From: Tenacibaculum caenipelagi
GTDB taxonomy: Bacteria > Bacteroidota > Bacteroidia > Flavobacteriales > Flavobacteriaceae
Reading direction: 5' to 3'
NCBI RefSeq assembly: GCF_004363005.1
Contig: NZ_SNYH01000006.1
Span: 186,001-250,000 of the forward strand
Length of the DNA stretch: 64,000 nucleotides
Each line of letters begins with the position of its first letter. The stretch's first letter is position 1. The translations under genes and the position numbers were made by a program. The notes under the pieces are model-generated. The model ran no database searches, had not been told where the DNA came from, and was given only the letters and a program-made list of their open reading frames with translations. Below, one piece after another: positions 1 to 8,798 of this stretch.

Positions 1-772
1 GGTATGTTTTGTCGTTATTTCTTCTATATACGTCTGAAGAACGTCTTGATGTAGTAGTTCCTCTACGTCCAGTTGTATACCCTCTTCTTGAAGTTGCTGT
101 TCTATATGATCTGTATGGGTTAGCGCTTCTGTATGGTCGTTTGTAGTAATAGTGATTATGATAATAATAAGGACTATGGTAGTTGTAATACCCTCCATAA
201 TAAGGATAATAACCGCCTACGCCAACATAAAATCCAGTATTCCAATGGTAAGGATGCCAATAAGAATTATATCCCCAGTAATTATAATATCGAGTCCTCC
301 ACCAAGGACGATAGTAGTTGTAACCATAATATGAGTCCCAATACCAATCGTTGTAGTAACCCCATCTAGGGTAAGTATTTATGTTGATAACAACATCAGA
401 AGTAGCACTTTCTCCCCAGGGTTCATTATAGTTGTAAGTAATTTGAGTTTCAGGTTCTTCTTCATAAATAATATCTTCTTCATTATAATCAGCATTTTCT
501 GATTTGTAGTTTTCAATATCAGTAAAAATATCAGTTCCGCTAAGAATTCCCAATCTTTCTACTTCTTTGGTAAAGTAATTTTCTTGATATTCGTCATATT
601 CACGGTCATCGGTAACGATTACTCTATGTTGAGGTTGTTCTATTTCATCGGCATAAATACCATCATTATTGCCTGTAGTAGTTTGTGTAGATCCACAAGA
701 AACAAATGTTGCTATCATTAAAAATGATAGAAAATAAAATGAGATTTTAGCAATGGCGTAATGAGACTTCAT
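1..772 (-). CDS. Tyr/Trp/Asn-rich lipoprotein, C-terminal end cut off by window edge
   Basis: This reading frame is open from the ATG at 770-772 down to base 1 and so runs off the window; about 257 codons are visible. Residues 1-26 look like a lipoprotein signal, with a hydrophobic core and a lipobox ending VSC at Cys26. Residues about 30-115 are acidic. After that comes a low-complexity stretch extraordinarily rich in Tyr, Trp, Gly and Asn, and then an Arg/Ser/Thr-rich tail. It is divergent from proS, and short plus-strand frames inside it are shadows. No catalytic domain is recognised. It is probably an envelope lipoprotein whose aromatic-rich region acts structurally or in adhesion; that role is inference. 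Confidence 0.8.
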   Translation of the reverse strand, partial: MKSHYAIAKISFYFLSFLMIATFVSCGSTQTTTGNNDGIYADEIEQPQHRVIVTDDREYDEYQENYFTKEVERLGILSGTDIFTDIENYKSENADYNEEDIIYEEEPETQITYNYNEPWGESATSDVVININTYPRWGYYNDWYWDSYYGYNYYRPWWRTRYYNYWGYNSYWHPYHWNTGFYVGVGGYYPYYGGYYNYHSPYYYHNHYYYKRPYRSANPYRSYRTATSRRGYTTGRRGTTTSRRSSDVYRRNNDKTY

Positions 773-834
773 GACCTTATGTTTTTAGTTAAAGCAAGTT
801 ATTTTTTTACGAGCTGCAAAAATTAATTTCTTTG

Positions 835-865
835 TTGGGCTTGTTACCTTTTTAATGTAGTTTTG
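835..865 (+). promoter_or_regulatory. Probable proS promoter
   Basis: TTG at 835-837 and TAGTTTTG at 858-865 are separated by 20 bp, matching the Bacteroidetes housekeeping consensus (TTG, 19-21 bp, TAnnTTTG). It would start transcription near 870, about 48 nt before the proS ATG. Confidence 0.6.
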
Positions 866-917
866 CAGACACAATTTACGCATAAAAAATAACAATATTT
901 ATGCCAAACTTTTGATT

Positions 918-2396
918 ATGAGCAAACATTTAACAAAAAGAGCCGAAGATTACTCGAAATGGTATAACGAATTGATTGTCAAAGCTGATTTAGCTGAAAA
1001 TTCAGCAGTAAGAGGGTGTATGGTAATTAAGCCCTATGGATTTGCAATTTGGGAGAACATGCAAAAAGAGTTAGATAGAATGTTTAAAGAAACAGGACAT
1101 CAAAATGCATATTTTCCTCTTTTTGTTCCCAAAAGTTTGTTTGAAGCTGAAGAGAAAAACGCTGAAGGTTTTGCAAAAGAATGTGCAGTAGTTACGCATT
1201 ATCGTTTGCAAAGTGATCCTGATAGAGAAGGGAAATTACGTGTAGATCCTGAAGCTAAATTAGAAGAAGAACTAGTAGTTCGTCCTACTTCAGAGGCTAT
1301 TATATGGAATACATATAAAGGGTGGATTCAATCGCATAGAGATTTGCCGTTATTAATAAATCAATGGGCAAATGTGGTTCGTTGGGAGATGCGCACACGA
1401 TTGTTTTTACGCACAGCCGAGTTTTTATGGCAAGAAGGTCATACTGCGCACGCTACTAAAGCAGAAGCAATAGCAGAAGCAAAGCAAATGCAAGAGGTAT
1501 ATGCAACTTTTGCGGAAGATTTTATGGCGATGCCAGTTATTAAAGGAGCAAAAAGTGAAAGTGAGCGTTTTGCAGGGGCAGATGATACCTTAACTATTGA
1601 AGCTTTAATGCAAGATGGAAAAGCATTACAAGCAGGAACTTCGCACTTTTTAGGTCAAAACTTTGCTAAGGCGTTTGATGTAAAATATACTTCGAAAGAA
1701 GGAAAGCAGGAATATGTATGGGCAACATCATGGGGAGTGTCTACTCGTTTAATTGGCGGGTTGATTATGACGCATTCTGATGATGCAGGATTAGTATTGC
1801 CTCCAAAATTAGCGCCAATTCAAGTAGTAATAGTACCTATATATAAAGGAGAGGAACAATTAAATGCTATTTCAGAAAAAGTAGATGTAATAGTAAAAGA
1901 GTTACGTGCTAAAGGAATTTCAGTGAAATTTGACGATAGAGACACTTTTAGACCAGGAGCTAAGTTTGCTGAATATGAATTAAAAGGAGTGCCTGTGCGA
2001 ATTGCTATGGGGGCTCGTGATTTAGAAAACGGTACTGTTGAGGTTGCACGTCGTGATACTTTTGAAAAGCAAACAGTTTCTAGAGAAGAGGTAGTTGATG
2101 TTGTAGCTAATTTATTAGAAGAAATTCAAGAGAATTTATTTAAAAGAGCATTAAGTTATAGAAACAATCATATTACCGAAGTAAGCACTTTTGAAGAGTT
2201 TAAAGATGTAATTGAAAATAAAGGAGGATTTGTTTCTGCGCACTGGGATGGTACTATTGAAACCGAAGATAAGATTAAAGAATTAACCAAAGCAACGATA
2301 CGATGTATTCCTAATGATGTAAAAGAGGAGGAAGGTGTGTGCGTTTTTACAGGAAAACCATCCACAAAAAGAGTGCTTTTTGCCAAAGCATATTAA
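918..2396 (+). CDS. proS: Proline--tRNA ligase, short (archaeal/eukaryotic-like, type 3) form
   Basis: Cytosolic class II aminoacyl-tRNA synthetase that charges tRNA-Pro. I chose the ATG at 918, giving a protein beginning [18 protein letters not shown]; an in-frame TTG two codons upstream is less likely. The 492-aa product has class II motif 2 ([20 protein letters not shown]), the nearby RPTSE motif, an anticodon-binding domain and the C-terminal extension ending in a conserved Tyr. It lacks the large editing insertion of the roughly 570-aa E. coli type, which marks it as the type-3 family found in Bacteroidetes. It stands alone, followed by two tRNA-Glu genes. Confidence 0.97.
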   Translation: MSKHLTKRAEDYSKWYNELIVKADLAENSAVRGCMVIKPYGFAIWENMQKELDRMFKETGHQNAYFPLFVPKSLFEAEEKNAEGFAKECAVVTHYRLQSDPDREGKLRVDPEAKLEEELVVRPTSEAIIWNTYKGWIQSHRDLPLLINQWANVVRWEMRTRLFLRTAEFLWQEGHTAHATKAEAIAEAKQMQEVYATFAEDFMAMPVIKGAKSESERFAGADDTLTIEALMQDGKALQAGTSHFLGQNFAKAFDVKYTSKEGKQEYVWATSWGVSTRLIGGLIMTHSDDAGLVLPPKLAPIQVVIVPIYKGEEQLNAISEKVDVIVKELRAKGISVKFDDRDTFRPGAKFAEYELKGVPVRIAMGARDLENGTVEVARRDTFEKQTVSREEVVDVVANLLEEIQENLFKRALSYRNNHITEVSTFEEFKDVIENKGGFVSAHWDGTIETEDKIKELTKATIRCIPNDVKEEEGVCVFTGKPSTKRVLFAKAY

Positions 2397-2412
2397 AAAA
2401 ATAAAAAAAAGC

Positions 2413-2443
2413 TTTGTGCAATAAAAAACAGTTTCTATATTTG
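2413..2443 (+). promoter_or_regulatory. Promoter of first tRNA-Glu gene
   Basis: TTTG at 2413-2416, a 19-bp spacer and TATATTTG at 2436-2443 give a near-perfect Bacteroidetes sigma-A promoter. The segment after the -7 box (GCACCCGCAATC) is repeated after the second promoter. Confidence 0.85.
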
Positions 2444-2472
2444 CACCCGCAATCGCAAAAAAAGATTGTTTT

Positions 2473-2544
2473 GGTCCGTTCGTCTAGGGGTTAGGACGCC
2501 AGGTTTTCATCCTGGTAACACGGGTTCGATTCCCGTACGGACTA
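2473..2544 (+). tRNA. tRNA-Glu (anticodon TTC), copy 1
   Basis: A 72-nt cloverleaf can be folded. The acceptor GGTCCGT pairs with ACGGACT (first pair G-U), the D-arm carries TCTAGGGGTTAGGA, the anticodon loop is TTTTCAT with anticodon TTC, and the T-arm is ACGGGTTCGATTCCCGT. The discriminator is A at 2544. A CCA end is not encoded in full (ACA follows). It is identical to the copy at 2656-2727. Confidence 0.97.
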
Positions 2545-2600
2545 CAAAGTTTAATTTTGTTTTAGAGTCGAAATAAAACAAATAAAAAGATTAAAATTAA

Positions 2601-2630
2601 TTGCAAATAACAAAAAGAATTGTATATTTG
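2601..2630 (+). promoter_or_regulatory. Promoter of second tRNA-Glu gene
   Basis: TTG at 2601-2603, a 19-bp spacer and TATATTTG at 2623-2630 match the Bacteroidetes consensus. It probably also feeds rpsT, which starts only 34 nt after the tRNA. Confidence 0.8.
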
Positions 2631-2655
2631 CACCCGCAATCAGAGCGATTGTTTT

Positions 2656-2727
2656 GGTCCGTTCGTCTAGGGGTTAGGACGCCAGGTTTTCATCCTGGTA
2701 ACACGGGTTCGATTCCCGTACGGACTA
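2656..2727 (+). tRNA. tRNA-Glu (anticodon TTC), copy 2
   Basis: Base-for-base identical to the tRNA-Glu at 2473-2544, with its own promoter. It lies 34 nt before rpsT with no terminator between, so tRNA and rpsT mRNA may be cut from one transcript. Confidence 0.97.
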
Positions 2728-2761
2728 CAAGTTTTTTATAAACAATAAACGGTTTAGTACA

Positions 2762-3013
2762 ATGGCAAATCATAAGTCAGCATTAAAGAGAATTAGAAGT
2801 AACGAAGCGAAGCGCTTAAGAAATAAATATCAGCATAAAACTACACGTAATGCTGTTAGGAAATTAAGAGCTACAGAAGATAAGAAGGAAGCAGAAGGAA
2901 TGTTTTCGACTGTTGTATCTATGTTAGATAAATTAGCAAAGAACAACATTATTCATAAGAATAAAGCAGCAAATTTAAAGTCTAAATTGGCTAAACACGT
3001 TGCAGCTTTATAA
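2762..3013 (+). CDS. rpsT: 30S ribosomal protein S20
   Basis: Small basic ribosomal protein that binds 16S rRNA in the 30S subunit. The 83-aa product begins [20 protein letters not shown], the typical S20 N-terminus, and is Lys/Arg/Ala-rich and helical throughout; length fits the family. It sits directly downstream of the second tRNA-Glu and is followed by a strong terminator at 3042-3070, so the tRNA and rpsT probably form one unit. Confidence 0.97.
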   Translation: MANHKSALKRIRSNEAKRLRNKYQHKTTRNAVRKLRATEDKKEAEGMFSTVVSMLDKLAKNNIIHKNKAANLKSKLAKHVAAL

Positions 3014-3041
3014 GAGTTTTAAGGTTAGTTAATAGTTAAGG

Positions 3042-3070
3042 ATGCTCCGATTTTATCGGAGCATTTTTTT
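3042..3070 (+). terminator. Rho-independent terminator of rpsT
   Basis: A perfect 10-bp stem (ATGCTCCGAT / ATCGGAGCAT) with a 3-nt loop is followed by a T tract. Confidence 0.9.
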
Positions 3071-3198
3071 ATATTATTGATTCTTTTATACGTTGTTTTA
3101 TTAAACAATTCTGTTAGTCTAATTTAGACTGTTTAATATTTCTTCTATGAAGTTTGAACGCTGCTTTTAGGAGCGTTGTTTATTTAGCTTGGTATATG

Positions 3199-4476
3199 TT
3201 ACCAGTCGTATTTCTTATGGGCATCTAAACGGATGAAAATAAATAAAAGAAGGGTGAAGCCCCATAAAGAAGAACCTCCATAACTGAAAAAGGGAAGAGG
3301 GATTCCTACAGTAGGTAATAAACCTATTACCATCCCAATATTTACAATAATATGAAAAAAGAAAATCGAAGCTACACTATAACCATATATTCTTCCAAAT
3401 TTATTAGTGTGCGTTTCAGATAAATATATGATTCTGTAAAGTAGTATCATAAATAAAATAATTACGAGAGAACTTCCTACAAATCCCCATTCTTCACCAA
3501 CAGTACTATAAATATAATCTGTATGTTGTTCTGGTACAAAGTTTCCTTGAGTTCTATCTCCTTGTAAAAAACCCTTTCCTGAAAATCCTCCAGAACTAAC
3601 AGTCATTTCTGATTGATAAGAGTTGTAACCAATACCTTTGTTGTCTTTTATTTTGCCTAATAAAATATCAAAACGATCTTTTTGGTGCTGTCCTAATACA
3701 TTATTATATGTGTATCCAATACCTAGAACAAATAACGTAGTGAAAAGATATAGACTAATTATTTTTAAGATGTTAAACCTAATAAAGCGCTTATTCTTAT
3801 ATATGCCATAAAGAGTTGCAATACTAATAAGAGATAAGCAAATTAGAAGAATCAATTTAGCGCCAAAATAGACGGTTAAAATGAACAATACAATTGAGAT
3901 AACACCAAATAAGATGTAGGCTAATGTTAAGCCTTCTCTATTTAATACAAAGAAAAAAGCGAAATAAATTAAAACAGATCCCATGTCGGGTTGTAAAGCA
4001 ATAAAAAAAGCTGGTAGAAAAATGATAATAAACGCTTTTGTTTGGTTTTTCACCAGTTTTAAATTGTACTGCCTATCACTCATTAACTTAGCAAGAGCTA
4101 GAGCGGTAAAAGCCTTTGCGAATTCGGAAGGCTGGAGACCAATACCTCCAAAATTATACCAAGAAGTAGCTCCATTTATTTTCTTTCCAAAAACTAAAAC
4201 ACCAGCTAACAATACTAATGAGATAACATATAAAACACTAGCAAATTGTTCATAAAACTTAGAGTTAAAAAAAAGAATGAATATAATTACAGGAATACTT
4301 AATCCTATAAAAATTAATTGCTTTCCATACCTAGTAGAAAAGTCAAAAACTTCTCTAGTACCCTCATTTGATGATGCGGCATAAATATTCATCCATCCAA
4401 AGCCAACTAACAATATATAAAGTAAAACTAGTAGCCAGTCGATTCCTGCAAAAATATTATTTCGTTCTTGTCGCAA
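3199..4476 (-). CDS. rodA: Rod shape-determining protein RodA (SEDS glycosyltransferase)
   Basis: Inner-membrane SEDS-family peptidoglycan polymerase that works with PBP2 in the elongasome. The 425-aa protein has about ten hydrophobic segments and the family signatures GLQPSEFAK, QPDMGS, the extracellular EQHTDYIYSTVGEEWGF loop and GIPLPFFSYGGSS near the C-terminus. It is the last gene of the mre operon and its start overlaps the end of mrdA by 20 bp, which implies translational coupling. Length is a little above the roughly 370-aa E. coli protein, a common situation in Bacteroidetes. Confidence 0.95.
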   Translation of the reverse strand: MRQERNNIFAGIDWLLVLLYILLVGFGWMNIYAASSNEGTREVFDFSTRYGKQLIFIGLSIPVIIFILFFNSKFYEQFASVLYVISLVLLAGVLVFGKKINGATSWYNFGGIGLQPSEFAKAFTALALAKLMSDRQYNLKLVKNQTKAFIIIFLPAFFIALQPDMGSVLIYFAFFFVLNREGLTLAYILFGVISIVLFILTVYFGAKLILLICLSLISIATLYGIYKNKRFIRFNILKIISLYLFTTLFVLGIGYTYNNVLGQHQKDRFDILLGKIKDNKGIGYNSYQSEMTVSSGGFSGKGFLQGDRTQGNFVPEQHTDYIYSTVGEEWGFVGSSLVIILFMILLYRIIYLSETHTNKFGRIYGYSVASIFFFHIIVNIGMVIGLLPTVGIPLPFFSYGGSSLWGFTLLLFIFIRLDAHKKYDW

Positions 4477-6349
4477 TAGTATCGATGTTTTGGGTTAATA
4501 GTAATTGTTTTTTGTCATATTCTTTTTGAAGACTTAGGTTGATCATTCGTTCTTCAATATGCTTTCTAGTTATTGATCCGTTTAAATACTTTTCTATTAA
4601 TAAACTAGTAATTGGAGCAGCAATGGTCGCACCAAATCCTCCATTTTCAACAAAAATGGCAATGGCTATTTTTGGATCATCTTTTGGTGCAAAAGCAATA
4701 AAAATTGAGTGGTCTGTTAACTGTACTTTTTGACCATCTACACGAATAAAATTTTCAACAGTTCCTGTTTTACCACAAATGTCTATTCCTTTAACTTGAC
4801 TGTATTTAGCAGTACCTCTTGTAAACGTTTCATACATAGCTTCAATAGCAATTGGAAAATGTTCTGGAGATACTGTAGTGTTTCTTCTTGTAGTATAGGT
4901 AGTATCAGTTATAGGTTTGTTGTCAATTCTTTTAACAATATGAGGAGTATAGTAGTAGCCTTTATTTGCTATTGCTGCTGTCATATTCGCTAATTGAATA
5001 GGGGTTGTTTCTACCTCTCCTTGTCCAATTGCGTTAGAAATTGTTGTTGTAGCTCCCCATCTAAAATCATAACTTCTATCATAAAAATTTCCATCAGGAA
5101 TACGTCCTTTTTGTCCAGAAGGCAAATCATACCCTAAATAATTACCTAAGCCAAAACTCTTAGCATGTTTACTCCAAGCGTCAGTTCCTATGGTTGGGTT
5201 TTCGTATTTATCAATGATTCTTCGATAAGTAGTAGCGAAATAACTATTGCAAGATTTAGAAATGGCAGTTTTTAAATGAATGGGTCTGCCAACAATACCA
5301 CAGTGACATTTCATAAAGGCATTTGGTCTTTTACCATAACGATAACCATGATAACAGGTGACTCCAAAATTTTTATCGATTACACCTTCTTGTAAACCAA
5401 TCAATCCATTAATAATTTTAAAAGGAGACCCAGGAGAATACATAGCCTGTAAACCTCTGTCAAAAGTAGGCATGTTTATACTGTCGTTAAAAAGTTTTAT
5501 GGAATTAGGTGATCGTTTTCTACCAACTAATAAATTAGGGTCATAAGAAGGTGCAGTTACCAAAGCTAATATTTCACCAGTTTTTGGTTCAATAGCAACA
5601 ATACCACCTCTTTTACCAGACATTAATAATTCTCCGTATTGCTGAAGTTCACTGTCTATAGTTAACGTTAAATCTTTTCCTGGTACAGCTAAGGTATCGT
5701 ATTTACCATTTTTATATGAACCAGTTATTTCATTTAAGTTATTTCGTTTAAATCTTTTCTTTCCTTTAATACCTCTTAATACGCTTTCGTACTGCTTTTC
5801 AACACCAAGCTTACCTATTAATTCTCCTTGTTCGTAGTAATCATTATTTTTTGCAACATACTCATTAACTTCACTAATAAACCCTAATATGTTTGCTGCT
5901 GATTTAATAGGATAGTTTCTAATGATACGCTTTTGTATATAGAAACCTTTATATTTTGGTAATTTTTCTTGAAGGTAAGCGTAATCTTCCTTCGCTAATT
6001 GTTTTAAAAATACTGAAGGAAGCCAGCGAGCATAGCTATCAGCTTTATGAAATCGTTTTATGAAATCTTCTTTGTCAATTTTTAAAAGAGAGCAAAACTC
6101 TAATGTATCTAATGGTTCTATTTCTTTAGGAATAATCATCACATCATACGATAATTGATTAGCTACTAATAGTTTTCTGTTACGATCGTATATGTAGCCT
6201 CGCTCAGGGTAATCATACTCAACTTTTATGGTAGCACTATGAGTTAAATCTTGTTCACCACCACGTATGATTTGAAGTTGGAATAATCTCGAGATATAAA
6301 CAATTCCAACAAGTGTAATTAAAAAAATAAGTAAGAAACTTCGTTTCAT
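4457..6349 (-). CDS. mrdA: Penicillin-binding protein 2 (elongasome transpeptidase)
   Basis: Monofunctional class B PBP that cross-links peptidoglycan during cell elongation, paired with RodA. The 630-aa sequence has one N-terminal membrane anchor (about residues 4-24), a dimerisation domain containing the PERGYIYDRN motif near residue 48, and a transpeptidase domain with the catalytic SPFK tetrad at 308-311, SCN at 366-368 and KTG at 527-529. All active-site motifs are intact. It overlaps mreD by 4 bp and rodA by 20 bp, so the operon is tightly coupled. Confidence 0.95.
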   Translation of the reverse strand: MKRSFLLIFLITLVGIVYISRLFQLQIIRGGEQDLTHSATIKVEYDYPERGYIYDRNRKLLVANQLSYDVMIIPKEIEPLDTLEFCSLLKIDKEDFIKRFHKADSYARWLPSVFLKQLAKEDYAYLQEKLPKYKGFYIQKRIIRNYPIKSAANILGFISEVNEYVAKNNDYYEQGELIGKLGVEKQYESVLRGIKGKKRFKRNNLNEITGSYKNGKYDTLAVPGKDLTLTIDSELQQYGELLMSGKRGGIVAIEPKTGEILALVTAPSYDPNLLVGRKRSPNSIKLFNDSINMPTFDRGLQAMYSPGSPFKIINGLIGLQEGVIDKNFGVTCYHGYRYGKRPNAFMKCHCGIVGRPIHLKTAISKSCNSYFATTYRRIIDKYENPTIGTDAWSKHAKSFGLGNYLGYDLPSGQKGRIPDGNFYDRSYDFRWGATTTISNAIGQGEVETTPIQLANMTAAIANKGYYYTPHIVKRIDNKPITDTTYTTRRNTTVSPEHFPIAIEAMYETFTRGTAKYSQVKGIDICGKTGTVENFIRVDGQKVQLTDHSIFIAFAPKDDPKIAIAIFVENGGFGATIAAPITSLLIEKYLNGSITRKHIEERMINLSLQKEYDKKQLLLTQNIDTIATRTK

Positions 6350-6852
6350 GTTAGCTTTCTCCTAAATATAAAACTTCCTAAAAAATACAACACTAACGTA
6401 AAAACACTAGAAAATAGTGTGTTAATAAGCACGTTTGAGAAATTATAAAAGCTAAAGTTAATTAAATTGAATAAAATAAAATGATGAATTATTGTTAAAG
6501 ATGTTGTGTAGTTGAAAACTTTATCAAAAGATTCGTGACGTAGATTGAACAATTGATAGTCAGATGTTGTTTTTTTGAATATAGTTCTAAAAAAGAAAGG
6601 TCTTATATATGCTATAAAAAGTGTTGAAAATGCATGAATTCCTCCCGAATTTGAAAAAGCATCAACAAATAATCCCAATAAAAAAGCCAATATTAGAAAG
6701 GGAAATCGATTTTCTTTTAAAGGATATAAAAAAACAAAAACGATATATAGGTAGGGGTTTATATATCCTAAAAACAAAACGTTGTTTAGAACAAGTCCTT
6801 GCAATAGCAAGAGAAAAACAAACAAAAATATAATATATAGCGTTTTATTCAT
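6346..6852 (-). CDS. mreD: Rod shape-determining protein MreD
   Basis: Small integral membrane component of the rod complex. The 168-aa product is strongly hydrophobic with about five membrane segments and includes LGYINPYLYIVFVFLYPL and GLFVDAFSNSGG, typical of bacteroidete MreD. Sequence conservation of MreD is low, so position between mreC and mrdA is a major part of the evidence. It overlaps mreC by 8 bp and mrdA by 4 bp. Confidence 0.88.
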   Translation of the reverse strand: MNKTLYIIFLFVFLLLLQGLVLNNVLFLGYINPYLYIVFVFLYPLKENRFPFLILAFLLGLFVDAFSNSGGIHAFSTLFIAYIRPFFFRTIFKKTTSDYQLFNLRHESFDKVFNYTTSLTIIHHFILFNLINFSFYNFSNVLINTLFSSVFTLVLYFLGSFIFRRKLT

Positions 6853-7672
6853 TAGTGTTTTCTACGCTTTTAATTTCTTCTTTATTAAGATTGGTTATCA
6901 CATAAATATGTCCTAAACTAGACATGTCGTTGAAAAGTTTTATATCAATACTGTTTACAGCTGATAGTTCTCCAGGCATTTTAATAACAGTTCCTATAGG
7001 GATGCCTTCAGGAAAAATTGTTGATTTTCCTCCTGTAACAATTGTATCACCTTCTTTAAATTTTGTTTGACGAGGAATATCGGTTAGTTGAACGGTATTG
7101 TAATCTTTCCCATTCCATATAAGTGTTCCAAAATGAGGATTGTTTTTAAATTTAGCATTAATGCTACTTTTCGAATTTAAAATAGATTGTACTCTAGCAT
7201 ATTTTAGAGATACATTGTCTGTTATACCTATGATACCTTTACTATTTATTACAGCCATTTCAGGGGTCACCCCATTTTTTGAACCTCTATTTATGGTTAG
7301 AAAATTGTTTGCTTTGTCAAAGTTATTGTTAATAACCTTCCCGTTGATATATAAATAGTTTTGATGAATCCTTGCAGTATCTATAACAGCTTTTATTGTG
7401 GTGCTATCAAGTAATGTATGTAGTTTTTCAAGCTCGTTTTTTAACCGAACATTTTCTTCAGAAAGAAGTGTATTGCGTTCTTTTAAGTTGAGATACTCAG
7501 AGATGTTAGATGATTTTTCATACAAACCACCCGAGATAAAGTTTGTAGAGCTAATAAATTTACTCTTATGAAAAGAATGGTTGTTAATGATTAATGCAAC
7601 AGCTATAACTTCTAAGAATAGAAAAAATAAGAAATACTTATACTTCTGAAAGAAATAAATAAGCTGTTGCAT
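6845..7672 (-). CDS. mreC: Rod shape-determining protein MreC
   Basis: Bitopic elongasome scaffold that links MreB to PBP2 and RodA. The 275-aa protein has one N-terminal membrane segment (about residues 12-30), a coiled-coil stretch at about 60-95 (LNLKERNTLLSEENVRLKNE), and the beta-rich periplasmic core with NFLTINRGSKNGVTPEMAV and GIIGI. The gene is 16 bp downstream of mreB and overlaps mreD, so it is part of the same operon. Confidence 0.94.
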   Translation of the reverse strand: MQQLIYFFQKYKYFLFFLFLEVIAVALIINNHSFHKSKFISSTNFISGGLYEKSSNISEYLNLKERNTLLSEENVRLKNELEKLHTLLDSTTIKAVIDTARIHQNYLYINGKVINNNFDKANNFLTINRGSKNGVTPEMAVINSKGIIGITDNVSLKYARVQSILNSKSSINAKFKNNPHFGTLIWNGKDYNTVQLTDIPRQTKFKEGDTIVTGGKSTIFPEGIPIGTVIKMPGELSAVNSIDIKLFNDMSSLGHIYVITNLNKEEIKSVENTNE

Positions 7673-7688
7673 AAATAATCATTCAAAT

Positions 7689-8717
7689 TTATTTGATTAA
7701 TACAGTCTTGTATTTTTCAAGATTTTTAAGAGCGATTCCAGTTCCACGAACTACAGCACGTAATGGATCTTCAGCTACATATACAGGTAAATCTGTTTTT
7801 CTTGATAAACGTTTGTCTAAACCTCTTAACATCGAACCACCTCCTGCTAAGTATATACCCGTATTGTAAATATCAGCCGCTAATTCAGGTGGAGTTTTTG
7901 ATAGCGTTTCCATTACAGCATCTTCAATACGTAAAATAGATTTATCTAATGCCTTGGCGATTTCACGATATGAAACTTGTACTTGTTTAGGTTTTCCGCT
8001 TAATAAATCACGACCTTGTACCATCATGTCTTCTGGTGGGTTGTCTAAATCTTCCGTAGCAGATCCTATTTGTATTTTTATTTTTTCAGCGGTAGTTTCA
8101 CCAACATGTAAGTTGTGTTGAGTACGCATGTAATACATAATATCACTAGTAAATAAATCACCAGCAACTTTAACAGATTGATCGCATACAATACCAGCAA
8201 GTGCTATAACAGCAATTTCAGTTGTTCCACCACCTATATCAATAATCATGTTTCCTTTTGGTTCCATAATGTCAACACCAACACCAATTGCAGCAGCCAT
8301 TGGCTCGTAAATCAAATAGATTTCTTTGGCATTCATATGACGACCAGAATCAATAACTGCACGTTTTTCTACTTCTGTAATTCCAGAAGGAATACAAATA
8401 ACCATACGAAGTGAAGGTGGAAAAAGCTTCTTTTTAATGGCAGGAATTTGTTTAACAAATTCTTTAATCATTTCTTCCGAAGCTTGGAAATCGGCAATAA
8501 CCCCGTCTTTTAATGGACGTATCGTTTTAATATTTTCATGGGTTTTTCCTTGCATCCTATTTGCTTCATGCCCAGTAGCGATAATTTTGCCAGTCAGCCT
8601 GTTACGAGCAACAATAGATGGGTTGTCAATAACCACCTTACCATTGTGGATTATAAGTGTATTTGCAGTACCTAAGTCAACTGCAATATCTTCTGTCATG
8701 AAATCGAAAAAACCCAT
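7689..8717 (-). CDS. mreB: Rod shape-determining protein MreB (bacterial actin)
   Basis: Cytoplasmic actin homologue that forms membrane-bound filaments organising cell-wall elongation. The 342-aa length fits the family. Actin-fold phosphate loops are visible: DLGTANTLI at the N-terminus, IDIGGGTTEIAV mid-protein and IYLAGGGSMLRGLDKRL near the C-terminus. It is the first gene of the mreBCD-mrdA-rodA operon, about 80 bp downstream of purH, and may share the purH transcript because no terminator was seen between them. Confidence 0.97.
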   Translation of the reverse strand: MGFFDFMTEDIAVDLGTANTLIIHNGKVVIDNPSIVARNRLTGKIIATGHEANRMQGKTHENIKTIRPLKDGVIADFQASEEMIKEFVKQIPAIKKKLFPPSLRMVICIPSGITEVEKRAVIDSGRHMNAKEIYLIYEPMAAAIGVGVDIMEPKGNMIIDIGGGTTEIAVIALAGIVCDQSVKVAGDLFTSDIMYYMRTQHNLHVGETTAEKIKIQIGSATEDLDNPPEDMMVQGRDLLSGKPKQVQVSYREIAKALDKSILRIEDAVMETLSKTPPELAADIYNTGIYLAGGGSMLRGLDKRLSRKTDLPVYVAEDPLRAVVRGTGIALKNLEKYKTVLIK

Positions 8718-8798
8718 AAAGATTTCGTTATTTATATTTATTTTAATGTATTCTCACAAATCTAATAAAAATCTGTGGGTAATTTACATCGAATATAA

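Noticed and set aside
133..369. 78-aa plus-strand open frame rich in Asn, Asp and Ser
   Set aside because: It is the opposite strand of the Tyr/Trp-rich lipoprotein gene; its composition merely mirrors that gene.
3116..3130. AGTCTAA-T-TTAGACT palindrome between rpsT and rodA
   Set aside because: Short, without a T tract, between convergent genes; no function could be supported.
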